Both the position numbers and the translations under genes were made by a program. 64,000 bases of DNA from a virus: the IMG/VR virus record IMGVR_UViG_3300036795_000250, positions 1-64,000 of that record; one strand, given 5' to 3'. Positions within the stretch are counted from its first letter, which is position 1. Every line of letters begins with the position of its first letter. The notes beneath the pieces are model-generated. The model made no database searches. It had not been told where the DNA came from and was given only the letters and a program-made list of their open reading frames with translations. This document shows, piece after piece, positions 57,901 through 64,000 of this stretch.

Positions 57901-58466
57901 TCACTGCACCCGTGCTGGTGGTCCGGGGTTGCACTCCACTGCCTCAACAAGGCGCGGATCTCGGTGACGGCGTCGCTGGAGGTGGCCGATGCAGCGACCG
58001 TGTCGTAGAGCGTGTACGCCGCGAATTCAGGAAGGATAGTGGCTCGGCGCCGCATATCATCCAGCTCACTACGCAACTGCTCGTTCCGCTCGGCGAGAGC
58101 TTGCGCGTCCGCGAGGTTCGCTTCGTCGTTCTCCTGAAAGGCGCGGTATGCCTGCCCTAGCTCGATACGTGCCTGTGCCAGCTCGGAGCGCAGCTGGGCT
58201 ATCGGATGTCGATGAGACGCTGCGGCTGCTGAGGACGCTGCTGCCGAGGACACCCGTGGGCCAGCGGGCCGGAGCGAGTTGGTGTAGACAAAGGCTGTGT
58301 TGCCTCCGCTAGGGTCGTCGGCGCGCCACCGATCGTCAGCGATCTCTGTGTATTCCGGAGTGGAGTGATGCGGACCGACGTAGGTGCCGGTACACGTACC
58401 GGCGATGTCCGTGCAGCTGTCGCCCGTGACGGGGTCTCCAGGGGCGAACCTGTGTTCCTCAGGCAC
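57897..58466 (-). CDS. Hypothetical protein with C-terminal coiled coil
   Basis: A 189-residue protein. GTG 58466 is chosen over the longer open frame because AAGGAG lies seven bases upstream and it overlaps the holin-like gene by eight bases. The N-terminal half has a CTDIAGTCTGTYVGPH loop; the second half is a coiled coil (QLRSELAQARIELGQAYRAF). It may be a lysis or structural accessory protein. Confidence 0.6.
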   Translation of the reverse strand: MPEEHRFAPGDPVTGDSCTDIAGTCTGTYVGPHHSTPEYTEIADDRWRADDPSGGNTAFVYTNSLRPAGPRVSSAAASSAAAASHRHPIAQLRSELAQARIELGQAYRAFQENDEANLADAQALAERNEQLRSELDDMRRRATILPEFAAYTLYDTVAASATSSDAVTEIRALLRQWSATPDHQHGCSE

Positions 58467-58701
58467 CGCTGGTCTCCTTCGCACCGGCATTCCCAGCAGC
58501 ATCCCCTGCGGGCGGCCGATTCTGGTGCCGCGCCAGATAGCCACCGAGGAACGCGACCGCGCCCGGTACGACCACGTCAACCAGAGCTTCAACAGGCACG
58601 GGGAGCACGCCGTGGAACAGGTACTGCGTGAGTAACCAGCACACACCGGCCGCGACGATCGCGCCTGAGGTGGCTGCGGTGACTTTCGGTTCGATATTCA
58701 T
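58459..58701 (-). CDS. Holin-like protein
   Basis: An 80-residue protein from ATG 58701. It has the layout of actinophage small holins: a short polar start (MNIEPKVTAATSGAI), a first hydrophobic span (about 11-30), a turn with VPVPVEALVDVV, a second span (about 46-60) and a polar, Gly/Ala-rich end. A holin opens the membrane for the endolysin; the candidate lysin at 62917 is 4 kb away. Confidence 0.65.
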   Translation of the reverse strand: MNIEPKVTAATSGAIVAAGVCWLLTQYLFHGVLPVPVEALVDVVVPGAVAFLGGYLARHQNRPPAGDAAGNAGAKETSGA

Positions 58702-58711
58702 GATTTGTTTC

Positions 58712-58897
58712 CTACTCTCGGGCTTCTTTCCAGGGGATGTGCGGTCCACTGTGAGGATGGGTTAGCGGACATCCTCGTTTGACGACAACCAGTTCAGGGA
58801 TTGCTAGTTCTTGTGGAATAGCCGCAATAGCGGCTTCGTGCGGCGCATCATCATGAAACCCGTACGGTGCTTGACACACCGGGCACGGTACCATCAC
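58712..58897 (-). CDS. Small Cys/His-rich protein
   Basis: A 61-residue protein (first Met 58897 or 58894). It contains PCPVCQAPYGFHDDAPHEAA and RGCPLTHPHSGPHIPW, a Cys/His array likely to bind zinc. It precedes the holin-like gene by ten bases. Function unknown. Confidence 0.55.
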   Translation of the reverse strand: MMVPCPVCQAPYGFHDDAPHEAAIAAIPQELAIPELVVVKRGCPLTHPHSGPHIPWKEARE

Positions 58898-58925
58898 GCT
58901 CTCTCGCCCCGTCTCTGTCGTCGCT

Positions 58926-59138
58926 TCAGGCCGTCGGCAGTTGTCTGGCCAATGCTTCGACGTCGTCCAGACTGACCTTCAGCAGGCGTGGACCGACCCG
59001 GTATCCAGGAAGTCGCCCCATCGAGATCCAGCGACGCATGGTGCGCGGCGAGACATCCGCGACCGCAGCCGCCTTCGCCACCGACGCGAGTCGTGTCGGG
59101 AGCCGTGTGCCGGTAGTCTTCGCTTTTGCTGCACTCAC
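58926..59138 (-). CDS. Excisionase-like helix-turn-helix protein
   Basis: A 70-residue basic protein. It has a MerR/Xis-type winged helix-turn-helix (SVAKAAAVADVSPRTMRRW, then ISMGRLPGYRVGPRLLKV) and ends DVEALARQLP. GTG 59138 overlaps the epimerase stop as GTGA and follows GGAGG. The size and sequence fit excisionases of actinophages; it could serve the integrase at 55207 or the recombinase at 3506. Small regulators of the BldC type look alike. Confidence 0.7.
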   Translation of the reverse strand: MSAAKAKTTGTRLPTRLASVAKAAAVADVSPRTMRRWISMGRLPGYRVGPRLLKVSLDDVEALARQLPTA

Positions 59139-60016
59139 GTTGCCTCCAAGGCTTCGGTGATGCCTTGCGCCAGACTGATTGTGGGTTGATAGAACGACAG
59201 CATCTTGCTGGGGTTGCCAACCCGGTGAAAGACACCCGTTGGCGCATCGAGTTTGTGCTCGATCACGGGCGAGTAGCCGACCTGTTGTGCCACGAACCGG
59301 GCCAGTTGGTTGAAGGAGGTGCTGGTGCCCGAGCACAGGTTGGTCGGCCCGTCGATCTCTTGCTCCACGGCGACTAAGGTCGCGCCCACGATGTCATCGA
59401 CATGGATCCAGTCCCGCACTTGCTCACCGTCACCCCAGACCTCAAACGGATCCATCCTGCGCTTCGCTCGCCGGATGAAGCTGGGGAACGGATAAGTGAG
59501 GTCCTGGTCGGACGCGTAGCCAGAGAATGGGCGCAGCACGGTGACCCGGGATGTCGAATAGGACGCCAGCACCTCGCCCGTGAGTTTCACCCAGCCGTAG
59601 GTCTGATCCGGTGACCCACTGAGATCCTGGAAGTTGATGTCGATTTCGGACAGTCGCCGCGCCACGGACCGTCCTAGGTCTGGCCAGTGTTGCTGGAGCC
59701 AGGTGGGGTAGGCGGCCGAGCTGGAGTAGTACACCGCTCGCGGGGTGCCGGAGAGCTCCAGCCACCGGAAGAACCAGGCATCCAACGCTAAGTTTGTGGC
59801 TATCATGATTGGCGCGTTCTCAATACTCTGACGGCCGCCGACAATAGCTGCGCAATGGATCGCGAGGTCATATCGATGTGTGTTGTTGCGGAACATGTGC
59901 AGGCAGTCGATGCCGTCCTTAACATCCCAGCCTTCAACGAAGTCGCCTCGTGCCACCAGCGCCTTCGTCAGATGACGCCCGAGCAGACCGCTCGACCCGG
60001 TCACCAATACCCTCAC
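59135..60016 (-). CDS. NAD-dependent nucleotide-sugar epimerase/dehydratase
   Basis: A 293-residue extended short-chain dehydrogenase. The dinucleotide-binding site is TGSSGLLG (residues 6-13), YYSSSAAYP holds the active-site Ser/Thr, and YGWVK holds the catalytic Tyr and Lys. It resembles GDP-fucose synthase and dTDP-sugar enzymes; the exact reaction is not clear. It is in a coupled cassette with a methyltransferase and a glycosyltransferase. Confidence 0.8.
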   Translation of the reverse strand: MRVLVTGSSGLLGRHLTKALVARGDFVEGWDVKDGIDCLHMFRNNTHRYDLAIHCAAIVGGRQSIENAPIMIATNLALDAWFFRWLELSGTPRAVYYSSSAAYPTWLQQHWPDLGRSVARRLSEIDINFQDLSGSPDQTYGWVKLTGEVLASYSTSRVTVLRPFSGYASDQDLTYPFPSFIRRAKRRMDPFEVWGDGEQVRDWIHVDDIVGATLVAVEQEIDGPTNLCSGTSTSFNQLARFVAQQVGYSPVIEHKLDAPTGVFHRVGNPSKMLSFYQPTISLAQGITEALEAT

Positions 60017-60621
60017 GACCGTACCCCTGCCACTACTTGCGCTCCACCAACGATGTCATGCTTGACCACTGTGAAACCGCCCGCGTTGAGCAGTTCGACA
60101 TACCCCGCCTTGTCCCACGCCCAGGTGTGGAAGGGGTAGTGCGCGTCTGGAGACTCAAACGCGGGCGAGGATGCGATGAGGATCCGCGAGTGTTCAGCGA
60201 CGCGTTGCACGAACAGCTGGGGCGCCGTCAGATGTTCGAGCACCTCCGTCGCAACCGCGACATTCCCCCACTCGATCTGCGGGCCCCAGATGTCGCCATA
60301 GCGCGCATCGACATGCCGAGCGGCCACCGCCGGCCGGATGTTGGAGGGTTGCAGGTCATATCCCCAAGCCCGGCAGGGCACATGCGAGGACTTCAACAGA
60401 GACAGCAGGCCCCCGTCCCCGCAGCCGAGATCGACCACCGTCGGGACAATGCTGGGTGGCATCAGGCTGGTGACCGCCCAGTCGACCAGGCGGGCCGCCG
60501 CTAGCAGTCGCTCCTTATGGTCCGGCTGCTCTAGATGTGCTGCACGTTCCCGCGCCGCATACCATGACGCCGTCGTGTGCTCAGGGATAGTGTCGTCCTC
60601 GAAAAGCTTCCATTCAGCCAC
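60013..60621 (-). CDS. Class I SAM-dependent methyltransferase
   Basis: A 202-residue protein with the SAM-binding VVDLGCGDGGLLSLL near 63-77, an acidic second strand end (AWGYDLQP), and VATEVLEHL near 128. The start overlaps the glycosyltransferase stop by eight bases and its end overlaps the epimerase start by four. It probably methylates a sugar or the same target as its neighbours (inference). Confidence 0.8.
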   Translation of the reverse strand: MAEWKLFEDDTIPEHTTASWYAARERAAHLEQPDHKERLLAAARLVDWAVTSLMPPSIVPTVVDLGCGDGGLLSLLKSSHVPCRAWGYDLQPSNIRPAVAARHVDARYGDIWGPQIEWGNVAVATEVLEHLTAPQLFVQRVAEHSRILIASSPAFESPDAHYPFHTWAWDKAGYVELLNAGGFTVVKHDIVGGAQVVAGVRS

Positions 60622-61351
60622 TGTTCACATCACCATTCGCGCGAACAGACCGCTCATTGGCGAGATCTCGAATCAGCTTTGCCGCAACAGGGAGCTCGAA
60701 CTGTTGCCACAGGCGGAATTCCTCCATGTCGTGGCTGTTGGTGTCCGAGCTGTTGCGCGTGCGGTAGCCGTCATCCCAATCGCTCAGCCCAGCGCTCGGG
60801 TGTAGGTGCTGGATGTGCATGTGCGGCAGATACGTCAGACAGTGTGCTGCTATTCCCAACTCCAGCCAGGCATTGTCCACCCAGAGGTGGTGCATTCGCG
60901 GTGGTGCCATGTAGCCGATGGCCTCGACGATTGCGGCGGTCATGACAATCGCGGTCGGCAGCCGAGGACCTTGGATGCCGTCATCGCCGTACACCATGCC
61001 GGTGCCCATCCCACGGAGCACGCGGATCGCATGGTCGGCCCAGTCGCCCTGCGGCAGGTGGTCATCACCCATGAACGCGAGCATCTCGTAGCGATCCAGG
61101 CAGTGTGCTGCCAACAGGTTGAGCGCCATCACCATGCCTGGTCGATGTCCTTCGGGCAGGATCACGATCTCGCCGGACGTGATGCGCTCTGCCGCGAGCT
61201 CCCGGTATCCGGCCAGCTTCGGATCATCCGCGTCCACGCCCACGAATACGTCGACATCCGGTGCTGTCTCGCGGCAGGTGCGTAGGAGCCGACGGGTATT
61301 GTCCGGGCGCCCTCGGGATGGGACCAGCACTGCGAGTGTGAGTTCGGGCAT
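60614..61351 (-). CDS. GT2-like glycosyltransferase
   Basis: A 245-residue GT-A-fold protein. TLAVLVPSRGRPDNTRRLLR starts the nucleotide-binding half, FVGVDADDP follows, and LAFMGDDHLPQG carries the acidic metal-binding motif near 90-102. It heads the leftward sugar cassette. Acceptor unknown. Confidence 0.8.
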   Translation of the reverse strand: MPELTLAVLVPSRGRPDNTRRLLRTCRETAPDVDVFVGVDADDPKLAGYRELAAERITSGEIVILPEGHRPGMVMALNLLAAHCLDRYEMLAFMGDDHLPQGDWADHAIRVLRGMGTGMVYGDDGIQGPRLPTAIVMTAAIVEAIGYMAPPRMHHLWVDNAWLELGIAAHCLTYLPHMHIQHLHPSAGLSDWDDGYRTRNSSDTNSHDMEEFRLWQQFELPVAAKLIRDLANERSVRANGDVNSG

Positions 61352-61378
61352 CAGGTCCTCGTTTGCGGAAGTGGGGGG

Positions 61379-61687
61379 TCAGACGGCTGTATGCGGGTGA
61401 GTTGCGTTGACCGCGTCTCGGTAGTCATCCAGCACCTGCTGCGCGGTCGGGGCGTCGTGCGGATGATGCTTGCGGCACACCATGTGCTGCGTGCCCTGGA
61501 CCTGGAGCTTGCCGAGTCTCCAGCAGCCTTTGACGTGGCAGTTCTTGTGTCGTAACCAGCCAACCGCGACGCCGACAATGGTGACTTCGCCGATGTCTGA
61601 TCCCGGGCCGGACCAGAATGCGTAGTGCGGGCCGGTCCCGCTGATACCGAAGAAGACATAGAGCCAGTTGCCGATGTCGGTCCACAT
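61379..61687 (-). CDS. Small membrane protein with CxxxC motif
   Basis: A 102-residue protein from ATG 61687. Residues 5-45 are hydrophobic with a GISGTGPHYAFWSGPGSDIG segment (cut). The rest has NCHVKGCWRLGKLQV and VCRKHHPHDAPTAQQV, a Cys/His site that I have seen in actinophage proteins of unknown function. It lies between the clamp-loader and glycosyltransferase genes. Confidence 0.6.
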   Translation of the reverse strand: MWTDIGNWLYVFFGISGTGPHYAFWSGPGSDIGEVTIVGVAVGWLRHKNCHVKGCWRLGKLQVQGTQHMVCRKHHPHDAPTAQQVLDDYRDAVNATHPHTAV

Positions 61688-61712
61688 GGCATCGTGTCCT
61701 CTCCGCGCTCAT

Positions 61713-62852
61713 CTACATTGCCTGCATTTCGTCCAGAGAGAGCCGGCGCACGGGTATGGGCGTGGGAATGGGAAGCGGGGCTGGCTGGGCCGAGGGGCGC
61801 CCCTTGCTCAGTTGCTCGCTCATCACCACGATCGCCAGTTCGAGCGTGCAGCGCCCGTCATCTCCCAACCGGGCCGTGGTCTGCACCTGCCACAACACCG
61901 TGAGCGCGGCGAGAATCCGATCGGCGCCGATCTGCACGGCTAGGCGCTCGCGGGCCGCCAGCGCGCTGGCTTGGCAGGTCAACCTCGATCCGCCTTTGAG
62001 GACCATCAGATCGCGCAGGCAGCGGACCAGAGCCGTGGTGATCGTCTGTGGGTCGCCGGTCCGGTACAGTTGCTCATCGACCGCGCGCAGTGCGCTCACC
62101 ACATCAGCGTCATACATCGCCGCTATCAGACCAGGGGCGAAGTCGTCCTCACCCAGCACCTCCAGGAACTGTTCCACGGTGCGGATGCCGACCCGGGTGA
62201 CCTGGTCCAGCAGCATGACGGCATCCCGCATCCCACCATCGGCACGCTCAGCGATAAGGCGCAGCAATGGCTTCTCCGCGTCGAGGTTCTCCTGTGTACA
62301 GATGTGAGCCAGCCTGTCTGTCATGTCGTGTACGGTCAGGCGCCGGAAGTTGAACGTCATGCAACGGCTCAGCACCGTATCTGGTATCCGCCGTAGCTCT
62401 GTGGTGAGTAGAACGAAGACATTGTCGGGAGCGGGTTCTTCGAGCATATTGAGCAGTACGTTAAAGGCGTCCCGACGCAGAGACTGACATTCGTCGAGGA
62501 TCACCACTCGCTTGCGCCCGTTGATGGTATAACGCACAGTCTCCCGGAGCGCCCGGATGTCGTCGACCAATCCGTTGGACGCACCATCGATTTCCAGCAC
62601 GTCCAGCGATTTTCCCTGCAACACCGCCACACAGGACACGCAGGAGCCGCAGGGACCGGGCGTCATGTCGCAGTTGAGGGCCGCGCCGAGGATGCGAGCG
62701 CTGGAGGTCTTGCCGAGGCCAGCGGCCCCTTCAAACACCATGGCCGCTGGGATGGATTCCTTGATAGCCATCTGGCGCAGGATCAATGACACTGATCGCT
62801 GGCCCACTATCTCACCAAAGCCGGAAGGGCGATATTTGTTCGCCAACAACAT
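61713..62852 (-). CDS. DNA polymerase III gamma/tau-like clamp loader
   Basis: A 379-residue DnaX-like AAA+ protein. Seen: RPSGFGEIVGQ start, Walker A GAAGLGKTSS near 43-52, the zinc set CGSCVSC near 71-77, Walker B VVILDECQSL near 117-126, and the sensor LSRCMTFNF near 160-168. The domain III part follows to about 330, and the tail is Pro-rich. This loads the sliding clamp. It lies with a DnaB-like helicase elsewhere in the window, so the phage supplies part of a replisome. Confidence 0.85.
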   Translation of the reverse strand: MLLANKYRPSGFGEIVGQRSVSLILRQMAIKESIPAAMVFEGAAGLGKTSSARILGAALNCDMTPGPCGSCVSCVAVLQGKSLDVLEIDGASNGLVDDIRALRETVRYTINGRKRVVILDECQSLRRDAFNVLLNMLEEPAPDNVFVLLTTELRRIPDTVLSRCMTFNFRRLTVHDMTDRLAHICTQENLDAEKPLLRLIAERADGGMRDAVMLLDQVTRVGIRTVEQFLEVLGEDDFAPGLIAAMYDADVVSALRAVDEQLYRTGDPQTITTALVRCLRDLMVLKGGSRLTCQASALAARERLAVQIGADRILAALTVLWQVQTTARLGDDGRCTLELAIVVMSEQLSKGRPSAQPAPLPIPTPIPVRRLSLDEMQAM

Positions 62853-62916
62853 CGCGAGGCACGCTCCTTCAATCTGTCACCATCAGCCCGGCTCGCAAGC
62901 TGGCTGCATCGTCACG

Positions 62917-63486
62917 TCACCAGTCGTGAGGTTGCGAACTGGTTCGCAGTTGCCGGTACTGCCGCACAGCACCAGCGCCGTCTTGGCAGAAGTCGATCCA
63001 TGGTTCGATCCTGAGCTGTGTGCCGACGAGCCAGAACCATTCTGCGCAGCCCGCAGCACGCACAGCAGACAGGAAGCTGCCGAAGCCATAGGCACCCACA
63101 GGTCCACGCCATGCTCGGGCTTGAGTCTGTTCGAAAAAGCCTTGCTGATATTCCAGAGCTAATGGTTGATGCTGGCTGGTCAGGTGCTGCTCGATGACCG
63201 CACATATCGGGGTGTAGCTTGACAGCAGCATCGCGTTCAGATCGTCAATCACAGCATCAGCGTGCGCAGCGCCGTCGTACCAGCCTTCCCCGAAGTTGGC
63301 AGGTTCATTGCGATAGACACCAATGAATGACAGTCCACTCGCGAGCCAGTCGTCAATCACGACGGCGTTCGCAGCGCGACCTGGCCGAGACACACCTACC
63401 GAGCCGAACACACCGGCATAGCCAGCAGCTTTTAGCTCTGCTCCACTAGAAAAGGTGTCGGCGTATGCGTAGCGGCCTAGCGACAC
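62917..63486 (-). CDS. DUF1906/Rv2525c-like glycoside hydrolase-like protein
   Basis: A 189-residue protein from GTG 63486 (GAGGTG upstream). FSSGAELKAAGYAGVFG, GLSFIGVYRNEPANFGEG and HADAVIDDLNAM match the GH25-like TIM barrel of DUF1906 proteins (PF08924), seen in Streptomyces and as phage-borne lysins. It ends SSQPHDW without a wall-binding domain. Possible endolysin or wall remodeller. Confidence 0.7.
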   Translation of the reverse strand: MSLGRYAYADTFSSGAELKAAGYAGVFGSVGVSRPGRAANAVVIDDWLASGLSFIGVYRNEPANFGEGWYDGAAHADAVIDDLNAMLLSSYTPICAVIEQHLTSQHQPLALEYQQGFFEQTQARAWRGPVGAYGFGSFLSAVRAAGCAEWFWLVGTQLRIEPWIDFCQDGAGAVRQYRQLRTSSQPHDW

Positions 63487-63553
63487 GCCGACACCTCACA
63501 GACCTCTAGCTCTGAAAGACACACCATCTCGAAACTGTTTCACCCGTGCGAGC

Positions 63554-64000
63554 TCAGAGCTTCTTAGCACGGATCCATGCAAGTGCTTCCTCAGCCAAGT
63601 GCGGCAGCCGAGTGAACCGATCGAGACGCTCGTGCCCCAGCCATGTACGTAGTGCCGCCGCAAAGGAGTGATCCGCTGACTGCGCCGCCGCAGTGAAGGG
63701 GTCTGGGTGCCCGGTGAGCGTGGTGTAGGCCGTTCCCAGTCCCACCAGATCCAGCCCGGATGGCGTGGTGCCGGCCGCGCTCAGCCACTCGGGCGTGATC
63801 GGCACCCAGACCTCGTCGACGTACTTGTGCCACCACGGCACGGAGATCTCTTCCACCGCGCCCCAGGTGACGCACCGGAAGTCGCTGCCGTCGTAGCCGA
63901 CGTGAATGCAGTGACCGCCGATGCTGGCAGCACCGTCCACCACGGTCCACGGCTGGTTGGCGTTGAACTGATCCATCGCCGACTCCGGGAAGGACACCCC
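63554..64000 (-). CDS. Hypothetical GGHCI-motif protein, cut by the right edge
   Basis: An open frame of at least 147 residues that begins at the window edge, so the N-terminus is probably missing. The visible part has DGAASIGGHCIHVGYDGSDF, then VTWGAVEEISVPWWHKY and a YVDEVWVPITPEWL strand. It recalls actinophage proteins with a GGH-type motif like those of papain-fold proteins, but no catalytic Cys is seen in this part. Function unknown. Confidence 0.6.
   Translation of the reverse strand, partial: GVSFPESAMDQFNANQPWTVVDGAASIGGHCIHVGYDGSDFRCVTWGAVEEISVPWWHKYVDEVWVPITPEWLSAAGTTPSGLDLVGLGTAYTTLTGHPDPFTAAAQSADHSFAAALRTWLGHERLDRFTRLPHLAEEALAWIRAKKL

Noticed and set aside
1-64000. CRISPR array or insertion sequence
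   Set aside because: No regularly spaced repeats with unique spacers and no transposase were seen; the repeats found are short tandem or arm-site repeats.

Overview
The window looks like part of the genome of a temperate, long-tailed (siphovirus-type) bacteriophage of a high-GC actinomycete. Reasons: GTG starts are frequent and ribosome sites are AGGAGG-like; virion genes are complete (large terminase, portal, MuF, Mu-I-type protease, lambda D-like decoration protein, lambda E-like capsid, head-tail joining proteins, tail tube, frameshifted chaperones, 1943-residue tape measure, baseplate/hub); several side genes are of actinobacterial type (Rv2179c-like exoribonuclease, DUF574 methyltransferase, DUF1906 glycosidase-like protein, WhiG/FliA-like sigma factor). 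An attachment site with binding repeats on both sides of one tRNA-derived core, next to an integrase, suggests a free or circular phage form rather than an integrated prophage. Genes run off both edges, and no DNA polymerase is visible, so the genome continues outside the window. The host genus cannot be named from sequence alone.

Layout. 1-3 kb: small accessory genes with a divergent promoter region over a perfect 16-bp palindrome. 3.0-4.7 kb: a structured, possibly transcribed intergenic region, paired direct repeats, and a first tyrosine recombinase. 4.9-7.5 kb: methyltransferase, tiny genes, ImmA/IrrE-like protein. 7.6-35.5 kb (all +): protease, decoration protein, exoribonuclease, capsid, connector genes, five fibre-like genes placed inside the head-tail joining block (one of them carrying the head-closure-like domain), tail terminator, glycosyltransferase, tail tube, chaperones, tape measure, distal tail and hub. 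35.6-40.8 kb (+): SNF2-type helicase, sigma factor, zinc-motif protein, DnaB-type helicase. 48.3-40.8 kb (-): terminase, portal, three membrane-associated proteins, MuF, i.e. the packaging block inverted and about 30 kb away from the capsid genes. 48.4-53.5 kb: small accessory genes, glycosyltransferase, HIT protein, EEP-family nuclease. 53.6-55.2 kb: XRE repressor operon with two micro-genes, then attP. 55.2-56.5 kb: second integrase. 56.5-64 kb (mostly -): holin-like protein, excisionase-like HTH protein, a sugar epimerase/methyltransferase/glycosyltransferase cassette, a DnaX-like clamp loader, a lysin candidate and a gene cut by the right edge.

How it fits together: the XRE repressor, attP and second integrase form a standard lysogeny module. 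The SNF2/sigma/DnaB operon plus the clamp loader could redirect host transcription and replication. The virion genes make a long-tailed particle with unusually many fibre-like proteins, and three glycosyltransferases plus a nucleotide-sugar epimerase suggest glycosylation of a virion protein or of the host surface. The most unusual points are the fibre cassette in the neck-gene block, the presence of two recombinase/repeat modules built alike, the phage sigma factor, and a possible 140-nt structured RNA with mutually exclusive hairpins near 3.3 kb.
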